Source of the DNA: Archilochus colubris
Lineage: Eukaryota; Chordata; Aves; Apodiformes; Trochilidae
DNA length: 64,000 nucleotides
Assembly: GCA_023079485.1 (NCBI GenBank)
Contig: CM041084.1
Coordinates: 36,529,609 to 36,593,608, forward strand
Direction: 5' to 3'
Under the pieces are notes generated by a model, which was not told where the DNA came from, ran no database searches, and saw nothing but the letters and a program-made list of their open reading frames with translations. Positions within the stretch are counted from its first letter, which is position 1. Each line of letters opens with the position of its first letter. Positions 28,267 to 40,980 of this stretch are shown one piece after another. The position numbers and the translations under genes are program-made.

Positions 28267-28518
28267 TGCCTACAGCATTTCCCTCATACATTTTTATTGA
28301 GTTACTTTAATTATTTCAATATGCTACAGGAAGTGTAATGTAGCTCAGGTAAGGTAGATGGATGGACTATTTCCCATCCATATATTAGCAGAGTATATTT
28401 CTTTAAAGTAAAGACACTGTCACAGGTCAAAGCTGTTATCGTTGGAAGAAAAAAAGGTATGTGTGTCTTTCAGGCAGGACTGCATAAATAAGTGTGATAT
28501 TTTGCCTTGTCATAACAG

Positions 28519-29229
28519 GTGACAACTTTAACTCAAGAAGTCTCACAACTCAGTAAGGATATGAAGAATGTGATGCAACTTCTGGAGAACCTGCTCACAT
28601 CTCAGAAACCTCCAGAGTTCTGTGCTGTGCATAGCATATCTAGAAGTCCTACCCTAGAAAGTCTGCAGTCTCGAATGGCTTGGACTTCTCATCAACCTTG
28701 CACACACGTGCAAGCTGGGAACTTCACTTGCACCAAAGCACAAGTTTGCCGCAGCAACACGTTATGTGACATTTGGAATACAGATCAGTCCTCTGTAGGC
28801 AGCAGTCCCCAAAGAACTGAACCCAACCTGCAAAATTCTATGGACAGTGAATTTCATTATATATCAGGCCTTCACAATTCCCCCTCCCAGTATCAGGTAA
28901 TTCAGAAAGACAATTTGCAATTTTTAAGATGCACCTCTCCCCATTCAGACACTACCTTGACTCCTCTTCAGTCTATTTCAGCAACTCTTTCTTCTTCAGT
29001 ATGCTCTTCATCAGAGACTTCATTGCACCTTGTGCTCCCCAGCAAATCTGAGGAAGGGAGCTTTAGCCAAGGAGCAATCAGCTCACTAAGCCTCGAGAAC
29101 CTGCCGGGATCGTGGGACCTGGAAGGAACAGCTGGAATAGTTTCTTCACAGAGCCCAGATTTCCCAATAGACGTTGTGACAAGCACAAGGGATGTTAAAG
29201 ATAAAGATTACCAAGCCATAGATGTATAA
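28519..29229 (+). CDS. KCNH8: KCNH8 terminal coding exon, coiled coil and C-terminal tail
   Basis: The coding part is 711 nt including the TAA stop at 29227-29229. Acceptor is cataacag, and the exon opens with GTG read as an internal Val, not a start codon. It encodes [20 protein letters not shown] then LLENLL (second half of the coiled coil), a Ser/Thr/Pro-rich stretch with [10 protein letters not shown], and the block [20 protein letters not shown] followed by [20 protein letters not shown], which is very close to mammalian KCNH8 as I recall it. The protein ends in QAIDV. The final I-x-V fits a class II PDZ-ligand pattern, which is speculation from the residues alone. No frameshift or premature stop is visible, so the gene looks intact over this half. 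Confidence 0.97.
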   Translation: MTTLTQEVSQLSKDMKNVMQLLENLLTSQKPPEFCAVHSISRSPTLESLQSRMAWTSHQPCTHVQAGNFTCTKAQVCRSNTLCDIWNTDQSSVGSSPQRTEPNLQNSMDSEFHYISGLHNSPSQYQVIQKDNLQFLRCTSPHSDTTLTPLQSISATLSSSVCSSSETSLHLVLPSKSEEGSFSQGAISSLSLENLPGSWDLEGTAGIVSSQSPDFPIDVVTSTRDVKDKDYQAIDV

Positions 29230-29901
29230 TGAAACACAGTGAAGTGGTACTCCAAGCATGCTCCACAGCTGCCGATTTTAAACTTAGTACTGCATGACTG
29301 CTTTAGTTCACCTTTTCTCTGAAGATGATGGAGACCTACAAACATGAAAATTCAGCTTTATAGAAAGTAAGAAAAGGTATTGCAGGTTCAAACTGTAGGG
29401 AAAAAAAATATTTCTAGATTCTAGAAGCATGTTGAAAAGCATTTTGTATACAGATATAACTTACTGGTCTGTTTGGCAGACTTTTGTGATCGTCCAAAGA
29501 CCCTGAGGGTCAGAGCAGCTGGAAGTCTAGGACAAAAGAACTGTCATGGGTGGCTTTTGTTCATCGAAGCAAAGGTTTTCCTGAATGTTTGACTATTGTT
29601 CTCAAACAATATCTATGGCACTGTTTACTTCAGGTGATCGTGGGTCCTGCTGGTCTGTTTATCAGTTCTGTGATGGCGAAGGGACAATTATCGCTGCATG
29701 TCATCTAGACAATCAACCAAATAGAGCTGGTAGAGAGTGGTTAGTTGTTGCACGTTATTTGTCATGTAAATGAAACCTCTTAATTTATCTAAAAATACTA
29801 TTTTTATATACTTGGTATGAAACGTACTTTAAAATTATTCAAAATATTTATAAGGAGAATAAGAGTTTGTTTTCATTTTGGTAAAGGCTTGCAGTTTTGA
29901 C

Positions 29902-29907
29902 AATAAA
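29902..29907 (+). promoter_or_regulatory. Candidate poly(A) signal AATAAA (proximal)
   Basis: Canonical hexamer about 670 bp after the KCNH8 stop. The downstream 40 bp are not strongly GT-rich, so use of this site is uncertain. Confidence 0.5.
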
Positions 29908-30029
29908 TGCACTACCATCATGTATTAGATCAAATACTATTTATTGTTAAGATATTATGTAGTTTACATATGGATTCCCTTTTATGTGCATGCAATTTGC
30001 AATGAATGTATTCATGCTGGTGGAATACA

Positions 30030-30035
30030 AATAAA
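30030..30035 (+). promoter_or_regulatory. Candidate poly(A) signal AATAAA (distal)
   Basis: Canonical hexamer about 800 bp after the stop, followed by a T-rich then A-rich stretch. A second hexamer starts at 30063 in the A-rich run, and GT-rich sequence (ggttggtgtctt) lies near 30150. This cluster is the more likely transcript end. Confidence 0.5.
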
Positions 30036-30070
30036 TTAAGGTATTATTTTATTTAAAAAAAAAATAAAAC

Positions 30071-33000
30071 AGCTGGAATGTTCTACCCTATAACCAGTCA
30101 GCTATTAATACATACAGTTTGAATTGTTATACTGATAGCATTGAGTATCCTTGGTTGGTGTCTTAGTATTGCACTATTATTGATCTGACCAAGCCAGCAT
30201 TTTACATCTCTGCTTTGGGATTTTATATCTGGACAAGAAAATTAAGAGGGATAAAAAATTAGAGAAAATTACAATGGTTTAATAAGAGACAAAGGAAAAA
30301 ATTTTAAATATTTATTTGATGCTTTTTACTGACATACATAAAAACTAGCTTTGACCTTTAGCCAAAAAGAAAAGAGGTTCTTCCAGGTCCCGTCCAACTG
30401 AAACCATTCTATGATTCTATAATTTAATGCCCAAAGAAAACTGGAAAATTTTCAGTATTTAATGTATTAGGAACTCATACAGCTAGAGTGAAACCAGAAC
30501 TACTACTATGCATTGGAATTTTGATTCATATATTCAAAGATACACAGCATGCATCATATTTGTGTGTTCTTTAGCAAGCTTTGTAAAAGAACCAAACGTT
30601 TACAACCCAAATAAATGTTCTGAAGTTAATTAAGGTACTAATTTAATAATTAATGCAAACTAGTGATTGTTATAAAAGTAAAAAATTTACAGAAAACGGA
30701 TTCATGCCTAACTTCCTTAAGATTTTTTTTTCTTAAAACCTCAAGGAGCAAGTTTATTGTTAACATTTGGATGTGTACAGGAATATATATCATAGCTGGT
30801 AGTCTGAGCCCAATTTTCAAGTTTTCACATCCTTTTTCCCACTGGTATAAATTACTGCCAAAGCAACACCTCTCATTTTGGGCTGCCTGATTTTTGCCAG
30901 TGTGTCTACACTTCAACACGAGTGTTCACACAGTGTGTTTCTTACTTCCCCTGTATTCCAGTTTTCACCTGGTTTAAGGTTAAATAGAGAAGTGCCTATT
31001 GAATAAGGCGTATCCCAGAAATTAAAACAAAACAGAAAAGGCAATTAATAACAAATGCTAGCAATAGCAGTGCTATTTCTGCAAACACTTCTGAGTCCTC
31101 TTTAGCAATCAGCTGCACAGTGCAGGGCAGGGCAAAGCCCCCCTTGCCAGAACCTGGAGAGTTGCATCAGGTAGGTTAGAGGGGGACGGGGTCCTAGCAG
31201 AGGAGACCAAGAGCTCAGTGTCAGTCCAGCAGCTCCTTGTCTCAGCAGCCAGCCCTTACTCTGTGTAGCCATGCCCCACTCCTCTCCTCATTCCTAGAGT
31301 GCAAGATCCTGGTTTCTTGAGATGGCTGGGCACATGCAGCACAGCTGTCTGCTAATCCTGGTTCTCCACTTCCAGCTTCCTCAAGCCACACAAGCTAACC
31401 TGCCCTCAAACTTCTGCATTAATGGCATACACGGGCTAAGCTTGCTGTATCCCAGCCATTGCCTGGGGCTGCACAGATATATTATTTGTTTGCCATGCTG
31501 TTACCTATATCATTCAGTAGTGTCCATTACATACATAAATCAGGAGCAGTGTTTGCTTTCTCAGTTTATATGCAACCATAAATCTTTATGTATAGGCCTT
31601 AAGGTTTTGCCATTGTTTTTTTCTTCTCTAGTATATATGTTGGTATTGTGAGATCATAACTGAGTGTTTTGTTTTGGAGTGTTTCTTTTGGTTTTATATA
31701 AAAGTGTGAAAAGGTCAGTGAGATAAACATCCACTTTTCATAACTAGGCCTGGCTTTATTGTCGTACATTTCATTCTGAAATGAAAAATGCATGTGGAGT
31801 AACTGAGAAGAAACACCAGGATATCTGTCCTAAGCAGTTCCTTGTTTCTGGAAGTGTCGAATGTATTGCAAACAGTTGGCAAGAACCATGCTACTTCTTA
31901 TGATTTCAGAGAACATAGTCATTACCTGGATTGCAGAGTCTGCAAGAGGCTCATCATGCATATCAGCTTACTGTCTCCCAGGAGAAAGCTCCAAAGACTT
32001 GAGACACGGTAAGAGTTCATTGCAGGCCTAAACACATGGGATAAACAGTTCCACTCACTGGCTTATGAAAAAATGTTTCCTAAGTTTTTCAACTTTCAAA
32101 TCAGTCACATGTTCCAAATGCTCTGATACGGTCCCTTAAAGCACCACTTCAGAGAACTATTTACATTCATTCTTTTTTTACTTGCTTTCAAGCTACTATA
32201 GTTGATTTCCCCCAAAACCTAATGGCCAGAGTAGTGTAATAGACCTACTTAGCACTGATGTAAATCACAACTGTAAGAACAATGGCACTAAAGACACTCC
32301 AGCATCACAAAGGCAATGTTCAGACACAGGTGAAATCAGAGTTTGCACAAATGAGTCCTAGGGCCTTAAAATACAATAGCTGAAGTATCAAGTAAATCAA
32401 AAAGTGGCGGATTTTTCAGGGAAACATGCAAATATAAAGAACACATTTAATAGTCCACACATCTGAAGGACCATCAGCACAAATTTCCAAATGTGTAAGA
32501 AGCCCATCTTATTTGCACTTTAATTTCAAATTTCATATATAGTGGATGATGTTTTATGTATATATTCACACTATCCTGGTCTACAAAGTAACTATTCTGA
32601 TCCTTTATTTTTATTATATTCTCTTTATGCAGTTAAATCGTTGACTTCTTCCTTTGCTTGCCCTAGTAAATCACAAGACAACTGTGCAGTCACTTCAAAT
32701 CCACATATTTGGAGACTTTTTTCTTCATGAGGAAGCTCAAAAATTTTTCTTCTTGTTCTAAAAATCAAAGCTTCCATCAAGAAGAACTAATAAAAAACAG
32801 GGTCAGCCACCCTATGTACAAACAATCAAATCCCAAGCAAGAATTTCTTTTTGACTCTGCAGTCAGGCACAAGACAGAAACAACAGCACCATGAGACAAA
32901 CTGGAACCAGAAGTCTCATTAGGCAGTAACTTTACAGACTAATTATGTCTTCTTAAAGGCCAACATTGTCAGTCATTTACTTCCTAAGTTTCCTTCCACT

Positions 33001-34122
33001 ATATTGTATCTTAACATATATATCTAGTGCTGCTGGATTTTTTTCTGCCCCTACAGAGCATGGATCCACTGAAATACAGCTCACATTCTTTCTAGGAGAA
33101 GTTCAATGCTATTTCAGTTATCATGCAAATCACTGTTAAACGTAACTTAAAAGTCTATAGTATGTATAAAATATGTGGTTTTCTTGTATTACAGGAAAGT
33201 AAAATTATAATCACACAAAAGAAAATCTTTTTCTTTTCACTCACACCAATCTGAAATTGTTTTCCACAAATGGCAGTGTCCTCTTCTGCACCTTTGCTTG
33301 CACTGAAGCCTAGCAGATGTGTGGAGGAAAATACTCAATATTCATACTGTCTCATAATAGTATTTTAAAATGTTACAGGGTCATGCTTGCTAAGAAGCTG
33401 TTGCAGCTCTTAAAAATAAATGATCACCTGCTTATTTTCCCCTATAGAAAATTACGAGTTTGCATTACAAACTGTGCTACAGAATCTCTGATGAATATAT
33501 CTATGGTACAGTAGTAGCTCCTGGCATTTCTGCCACAATAGAGATAAGGTAATTCTTCCTTATTTCCCACCTCTCTAACAACAGGCAAAGCTTCTTTAAA
33601 AAACGGAATTACTGCTTAGGCTTTTGTAAAACCTTTATTTTTTTTTAACATTCTTAATAATCTCTTTTAGGACTAAATTATCTTTATAAACAGCAACGAA
33701 ATGACAGGGTTAGAAGCTGCCTATTTCTGATGCAAACCAATATGTAAACATAAATATTCTTTCAACTGCTGGGGAGAACAGAGCCTTTCACCAACCCACT
33801 GTTATGAAACGCTTGTGTCTATATAGCTACTTACTAACAAACAAACAACACAGATTTCTAAGAACTCTCAGGGACATTTGACAATACCCTCAACTATAGC
33901 CATAGAACACAGTCTTTTGAAGCACTGGTTGCCCTTCACTTCAATAAGAAAATTCTATTGGAAAATAAATGGCATCATATGGAGCTTGGTTTAGCAATTA
34001 TTCACATTGAGGTAGAAACTGGAGTGCCTAAAAGAGTTCAGGAGTCCATTGTAATCACCAGAACCTATGGGGATAATAAAAGTTCAAAGACCTTCCAGCC
34101 TAACAAAACAAAGAGTAGCACC
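30071..34122. other. Intergenic, no gene recognised
   Basis: Downstream of KCNH8. A short CR1 tail lies at 30373-30422 and a mildly GC-richer patch at about 31080-31330. ORFs up to 109 codons (31322-31651 +) show no family resemblance. Nothing else can be supported. Confidence 0.7.
30373..30422 (+). mobile_element. CR1 LINE 3' tail, about 50 bp
   Basis: The segment reads ggttcttccaggtcccgtcc, then aaaccattctatgattctat. It is the extreme 3' end of a CR1 element with two terminal octamers. It is a very short 5'-truncated insertion. Confidence 0.85.
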
Positions 34123-34148
34123 AAAAAAAAAAAAAAAAAAAAAAAAAA
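34123..34148 (+). repeat. Poly(A) tract, 26 A
   Basis: The longest mononucleotide run I noticed in the window. It splits the apparent 173-codon ORF at 33958-34479 with a Lys run, so that ORF is unlikely to be real. The sequence just after it (aacttatccaaggtc) faintly resembles an MIR core, but too weakly to call. Confidence 0.9.
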
Positions 34149-37100
34149 GGGCGAACAACTTATCCAAGGTCGTTTTCTTATCCAGAAAGCAGAAGTGGAG
34201 TCCCTGGCTGCCCAGGCTTGGACCCCTCTGCCCATCCCAGCAGCACAGTGGCCTCCCTGCCTGCCTCCCTGTCCTGCAGCTGCACCAGGGAACACAGCCC
34301 TAGGAGAGCAGCAAGTGTTTCCAAGCACTAATACTGAAGGATTCTCAACACTGCTTTGCGTAAAAGTAGGTTATCTACAATCAAGAGGTATGGGAGTGTT
34401 ATCTGTGGTCCAAGCTATCCAGCACAGCAGTTTCTGTAAGAGTGCTTTTAAAGTTTCTCAGAACATGTGCTTGAATTAGGACAACCAGTCTCGTAATTAG
34501 TTCTTTGATGCATGCAAGGCAAAAAAAAAAAAAAAATGTAGCCTCTGAAGGACTAGGGTAAGGTTTCTATTACACCTGCAGTTAGCAAATGCAGCAGAGC
34601 AGCCCTTTTCCTTAATCTGCTATCAAACATAAAAAACATCTGGACAATATCTGCTCGTTTTAGTGCCTCTGAGAATAAACTTTGCCTCAGTCAGGTATTT
34701 CTAGAAAAGAAAGAAGGCTGGCAATGTGTCCTAGTAATACCCAATACATCTGCTAACACTGGACATACATCTGTCTGAGCCTTGCTGCTGCTATAGTCAG
34801 CCATTCAAGCATAGGCAGTCAGGTCCTTTAGAGGCATTTTTATACCCTGAATTTTCACTTCTACACATTTTGCCCCAGTCATCATGCAGGTGGGAGTAGA
34901 AAGATCCCAGGCCTTACTGGAAACTAGAAATAGCCAGGGAAACAGTATTATAAAAAATTAGCAAACTGGAAAAAAAGGGAAGACAATGTCCAGTGTCCTC
35001 TGAGAGTGTAACCTTTTTATGAGTTAATATGCACTGAGGCACTCACCTGGGTGATCAGCAGCAGTGAGGTCCTTTACAGTTATTTACAGCCAGCTTTTAC
35101 CATCACATTACAATCTGAACAAATTCAATGTTGTTAACAGTCTGATAATTCACTCTATTTTGCCAGATGACATTGAGTGGGCAGACATAGTCACAATTTA
35201 TTGTGTGAATGAATGATGTTAATACAGGATCCAGTCTCTAAAAAATGTTGGCCTCTTTCTAAGGTATGGACCCTAGATATTTTGCTATATTTGACTTGAA
35301 GAAAAGTAATGCTACTCTGTATTTATACCCTTGAGCAGCCCAGGTTCATCTAACTTCAAATGGTCTTAAGCATTCCTTTTAGAGTTTGATTTTTCCATTT
35401 AATTTCAGCTCTCTATATGTGGTCCATTGGTCCAAGGTTACCTTCTGCAATGCTCCAGCTAGAAGTCCAAAATAGATCTGATACAGGACCTGACTCTTTT
35501 TTTTTTTCAGAGACCATTTGGTTATTAAATCTGCCAGCTGTCATCTCTCTGGCGTGTTTTATGCCTACCACTGTTAGTGGCATTTGTTCTCCAAACTATA
35601 TTTGGGAAGTGAAATTCTCTCACAATGAAGCAGTTTCCAGTTCTCTCTCTTTCTCACAAATAGCAGCACTGGACTTCCCAGCCATATCCAGGTCTAGCCT
35701 AGAGAGTTTCTGACAAGTTCCAAATATTTGTAGAGTCCCTTGCCAGCTCTGAGTTCTGCAGAGTAGAAGAACATTTAAAATTTTTTTGCACTCTTAAATG
35801 TCAGTGGCAGAAGCCAAAGTTTTTTTTCCCACAACTTACTGTAGTTCTTCAGTCAGACTTTCATCCAGCCTTAGCTTGCCAGAGCAAACTCTTAATTCTT
35901 AATATTGATGTGAATTCATTTTGGTTTTCTACTTTCCTGCTATTGTTTGGTTAAAACAGACTATGGTGACTGAGAAATAACCTCTTTCCTCTCCACAGTG
36001 ACAGTGACAGCTGTGGAGAGCTGAGCTTGGTTTATCTTGTGTAAATTCTATTATGTGAGTAGCACCCATGTAAAATAAATCACTTACGTGCAACATTGTT
36101 CTATTCAGAACTTCAACCAAATATCAAAGTTGCTGATCCACTAGGGTGTAAATATATTATTTTTAATGGTGTCAAAAAAGCCCTAGTTTTATTATTCACT
36201 ATATGTATGTTAAGCATCTGCCACTGACTTAATTTATGACGCAGGTGCAAGGTAGCCTGAAACAATGTGCTTTGCAAATAATGACTATGAAAAGGCCACA
36301 CATTTCTGTTTGTTACTGTTCCTATTAATAAATAAAAACCCCTCAGAACAGTGGAAAACAGACAAAGTAGCACACGATGATTCACTGCCATCTGGGAAAT
36401 ATTTAACAAGAAAAACCTGTAAAACAACATCCAAAGCCAGAGTCTTAACTGCAAGGGAAATTATCACCATCACCCAGAAAAGGATTGCAAGAACCTACTA
36501 ACTATAAAGCTCAACAGCAAATCTATAGGCATTATCCTATAGCTGGGATGGATACAATAGCTCTCTGTTATACAAGATGAACCTCGAGACTTTTTTACAG
36601 ATTAATTATTCTCCAGTAAGCAAAACTAAGAGTTACCTTCTCCAGGTAACAAAAATCAAGCAGGAAAAAACATTCTTTTTTCCAGCCAATGACCTGCAGG
36701 GAAGCAATAACAGACACCCAAGACCTGCTTTAAGTTGCTTTGTGGTTTAGGGTACATCAAAATGCAAAACTGTTCATAAAGGTTCCTTCTCTCTAGGTCA
36801 TAGTTTTCTTCATTTTTTCTTTTATTCTTCTGCACAAGTTCTGCCATATAAATATCACCACCACAGTGTAAATCATCTAAATGTGAGACCTAATGTTTGT
36901 ATGTGCATCCATGAACATTATTCTTCTATTTTTCACTTGAATTATTGTACTGCTCAGTAGAGGTTACAATAAGGAAAAAATATTTCCAGTGTTCCATTTT
37001 ATTTCAGGAAAATCATATTTTTAACCTATTTTCTCTTTTTCTGTTTTTGGGGTGGTTTGGGTTTTTTTTCTTATTTGTGTTTAGTATTTTTGAAATATAT

Positions 37101-38068
37101 TTAAGGCATATATTTCACTTGGACAGGCACCAAGTCCATGCATTAAATTTATAGTGAAGTGCTTTTTAGAAATCTTCAGGGGAGTGATTTTCTCCTGTGA
37201 GAAGCCCAACTTACCTTCTAAGAATGCCTGCCACAAGACAGCACAAGGATGAGAGAGATCTGCAGGCTGCTTGCAGGTCCTCAGGGGGAATCTGTATCTA
37301 TCAGGCTATTACTAAACTTAATTCACATTCTGGTTCACTAGTTTATATTTTCCTAAAAGCAGTTTTGTGGGTTTCCTAAATCCTGGGTCGTCCTGTTCCA
37401 TACTTTCAGTGCGTTTTTCTCCTTCATGTTACTTGTTGCCTATAAGAATAGAAGTTGCTATATGAATATTTTCCAGCTCACCAAAGAGGGAATACCACGA
37501 TTCAAGAGCAGGCTTTGTGGCTTCCATGTTAAAGCTAACATAGCCTCTGCATCAGGTAATGAGAAAATTGACATCTTTCTTCCTCCTTCTACTTGTAATT
37601 TTTGTGAGTGCAACACTGAGCTAGCATTGATATTGCTGTGCCTCAAACGCAGTTACATGCAACTTTCAAAAGCACTTTTTTCACTCAAAGTGGTGTCCTA
37701 AAAGCTGTACAACAGGTAACTGAAAGACAGATACAGCCATTTCTTTATGCACTCATACAACATGAAGTTCTGACAAACTCACATGCTGAGTACAGCTCAC
37801 TGGGAAATTTCAGGTGAAATAGATTTAACTGCAAAATTGGGAATTATTGAACCTGAAATGCCTTCTAAAAAGAACTCACTGGCCATTGATCTTTAACTAA
37901 ATATAGACCATTCCCAGACAATTAACCCAATAGCCTTTGGCCTTTCCAAGCCTTCTTTTCCAGGGCAGCCTCTGCAGTGTAGAATACCACAGGTTTTCTA
38001 CCCTTGTGATACCAAACACTGGATATTTGGACCATATCTACTAAGTCCTAATGTCAAGGACTTTGAGA
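34149..38068. other. Intergenic, no gene recognised
   Basis: AT-rich unique sequence with scattered short ORFs on both strands, several overlapping in opposite frames (for example 36113-36454 minus and 36265-36501 plus), which is typical of chance. No repeat family was identified. Confidence 0.65.
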
Positions 38069-38216
38069 AATATCTCCCTGGAGATATTTAAAAAGAGACT
38101 GGATGTGGCACTCAGTGCCATAGTCTAGCAACCGTAACAGTGGTAAAAGGGTTGGACTCGATGATCTCTGAGGTCCCTTCCAACCCAGCCAATTCTATGA
38201 TTCTATGATTCTATGA
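38069..38216 (+). mobile_element. CR1 LINE, 5'-truncated
   Basis: The segment runs from ctccctggagatatttaaaa, through ggatgtggcactcagtgcc and ggttggactcgatgatctct, to attctatgattctatg octamers. It is the same subfamily as the copy at 11121-11315 but in the opposite orientation. Confidence 0.93.
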
Positions 38217-40180
38217 ACTTAGCTGTGAAGTTTCAGAAACTATGTCATATGCACATTAGTAAATAGTTGCATTTCAAATAACTACAGGTTTTTTAAAGCT
38301 TTCAGAAAAATCTGATGTTTGCTTCAGAAACAGCTCAAGCACCTGTTCCCCGGGTTTTCTATAGAACAGATATTCCAGCTCTGACCAGTTTAGCTCAGGT
38401 ACCTTTATAAAGTGTAGCTTACACCTCAATTTATGCATGAGTCCTTCTTTGTTATGCTTTTTCTTATTATTCAAATATTTTTTAAATTATTTTGAGCTCT
38501 TATTTTTCCATTAGTAACCACTACAGAATGACTGAAAAATACTTACCATAGTTGCTTGATGTGTTGTGAAAAGACCATTTTCTCTCTGCAAGTGCTTTCA
38601 ATTAACTGGGTATCTGAAGGTCAAGGAAGGACATACTCACTCTGCAAGCACAACCAGCCTGCACAGCACAGATACCACTTCCCTGTTATCTTCTGGGCAG
38701 CAGAAGCACACTTTTTTTTGTCTTTTACAAGACTCTTAACCAGCTCACTCTATCAGCAGTAACTTTTTGAGGAGACCTGGAAATTCGTTTTAACCCACTG
38801 CCTATGGGGTTTTGATACCCATTAGTTACAAACAGAATACTTCACTCAGGTGGCTGCCAATTAAGGCCTTATAACATGTAATTAATCTCTCTCTCCTCAA
38901 CATACACAGTCAACATGCTGTCAAAACAGACTTTTCTCAAAAAAAGGTTTCTCAAAAACTATTTTCAGATAAATTTCTAATACTTTGAGTGTTACTAAAA
39001 ATTTGCTGTTTTCTTACCTTTGATAATTCCTTGCCTTTCATTTCTGAAGCAATGTGTTGTAAGGACGGGAACACAAATTTCCAACCTAGAAGCAGTTTTC
39101 TGCTTGTCTGTTTCTACAATACTTTTGTCATCAGGTGCAGCACCCTGAGAAGCAGTTCCCTCCACTGGCACAGCAGAGTATTTGATTAGCTCAGGAGAGA
39201 ATCAGATTCCACCCTGGGCAGCCTCATGACAACAACAATAAAACACTTTGCTCCTCTCACCTTTGTCCCTGAACTCTCCAAGGAAGTGTTAAGCGCTGAA
39301 CGGAGAAAGCAGTCACTTGAATAGCTAATAAATGTCATTATATCTGGAAACTAAAATTTCTTGAGGTACTCTCCACTTTAGGCAAAATCACCAAGTTACA
39401 GTTTCCAGCAAGAGAGACAAGACTTCTAAGATTCCAGTGCTGTATCAAACACACTGTGCTGTATCATAGATATGATGTTAAGACAAGTTTCTTGCTGTTT
39501 CAACAGTCCTATTCATTTTAAAATCAAGTCTTAAAAGTCTGAAAGCAGAACACTGCATATCTACCCAAAAGATACACATTTCCAGTTCAACAAAATTTTC
39601 AAAACTAATTTGTCTTGCTCAAAACGGATAGTCCTCAACCCCATCCCAGAAGTTACATTATCAGTGAACTTAAACCATGTTTTTTTATTTTTACCTCCTA
39701 TGTACTTCTGCAGCTGATGATAACTAAATTTCGTTTATATTACAAATAATTCAAGATTAGATAAAACTACTTCTGGAAAATGAAGCCAACATAAGAAAAA
39801 AGAAGAGAAAATTCAAAGTGGAATCAAAACAAGCTGCCCAGCTGGAGCTGAAATCCTTACTTACTTTCTTCTTCTATCTGTTTCCTGTCTACTCCATTTC
39901 GTACCACACTTTGTTTCACACACAAAAAAAAAACCAGCCTCCAAATTAAGTTTCTTTAAGGAAGCCCATAAACAACTGGATCAACTTCCATCCTTCCATC
40001 AAATTATCTCCACTCAGACTCAATGTCTCCTTTCCCCACACAGCAGGTCTTTTCATAGGGATCTGGATACACCTGTGTCCAGGATGGAAAGCTCTTGATA
40101 TCCTGGGTGGTCATTGGCTACTATTTTGATTTGCTCCCTAGCCAATAGGTTACAAGTCAATAGTGGTAATCCTTCAAAAG
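38217..40180. other. Intergenic, no gene recognised
   Basis: AT-rich sequence with no repeat family, RNA gene or coding signal that I can support. Confidence 0.6.
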
Positions 40181-40980
40181 TAGAGCCACAGGAGGAGGCA
40201 GCAAGGAGGCAGCAAGGCCTCTGGGGAGGGAGACACTTCTACTCCAAGAGGGAGAGGCGCAAGGAAATCCAGGTGAGAAGCAATAAGCAAAAATTCATGA
40301 GGGAGCTTTGTGTGTGCTAAAAAATAGGAGCAGAGGAACAAGTAATTGCAGGGAATGGCAAGAAGCAGGCAGAACCCCTGAAACAGGAAAGGACACAGCA
40401 AAAAAATATTCTGCCAGGGAAATACAAAAAGTTTTGACAGTTAAAAAGTCTCTGGGGTTTTTGACAGCAATCAGCAGTGCAAGACCTGACAGCAAGGCAC
40501 AAATGAGCAGTGTACACACATAGTCTGTGACAATCTGTCCCTCTAAAAGCTTCCCTTTTAATAGAAAGGGTACATAAACTGCCAAAGAAGCAGCAGCAGC
40601 AGCCCAGGCAGGAAAAGCTACTTGCTGGTGGCAGACACCCAGCAGACTGGCAAGGAAACCAGAAACAGGTATGAGATCCAAGTCATAGGGCAGCTCCTCT
40701 TCAGCAGACTTTACTAAGCACTTGGCACACCTGTGTGCCCTCACCCCACCTTGGTCCCAGCGTACGTTCTGTATTTTGTTGGGCAACTGGCTGGCTACCA
40801 ACACACAGCCCAGTCCTCCTCTAGTTTGCACAAATCATCCAAATGCTCAAGAAGAACATAATCTGTCTGAAAAGGGCACCAGCCCCGAGTCTCAGGTGAC
40901 ACGCAAGGTGGAGGCTGTGACCTTGTTATCTTACCCAATTACTGTAAGAAAGAGCCTGATGCTCTCCAGGTAATTTGCAC
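40181..40980. other. GC-richer patch with overlapping unassigned ORFs
   Basis: This stretch is less AT-rich than its surroundings and carries a 178-codon ORF on the minus strand (40295-40831) plus shorter ORFs in other frames. The minus ORF is rich in Leu, Ala, Val and Phe with several hydrophobic segments, but I recognise no family, and no start context or exon structure supports it. A tandem 12-bp unit (ggaggcagcaag, twice) lies near 40194. Inverted CCAAT-like motifs (cattggctac and tagccaatag) lie about 30 bp apart near 40112-40150. It could be an old retroelement or a non-coding transcript. Confidence 0.35.

Larger units (their letters stand above)
19843..28518 (+). other. KCNH8: KCNH8 last intron (8.7 kb)
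   Basis: The intron runs from donor gtaatg to acceptor cataacag. It contains a diverged 39-bp tandem duplication (21069-21146), a CR1 fragment (24246-24450), an AATAGT-rich microsatellite (25848-25940) and a 23-bp tandem duplication (28221-28266). The ORFs here, including 20949-21332 on the + strand, show no known family, no splice context and no compositional sign of coding. Confidence 0.85.
29230..30070 (+). other. KCNH8: KCNH8 3' UTR (extent inferred)
   Basis: AT-rich sequence follows the stop codon without another recognisable exon. Candidate AATAAA signals lie at 29902, 30030 and 30063. The end is placed just beyond the last of these. A 62-codon ORF at 29585-29773 lies within it and has no recognisable homology. 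Confidence 0.65.

Noticed and set aside
28519..29229. Reading the terminal exon as a stand-alone 236-residue protein starting at GTG
   Set aside because: The position is immediately after a splice acceptor AG, GTG is Val in the KCNH8 frame, and the upstream exon joins it in phase.
33958..34479. 173-codon ORF on the + strand
   Set aside because: It is held open by a 26-A tract encoding a Lys run, is overlapped by ORFs in two other frames and has no homology.
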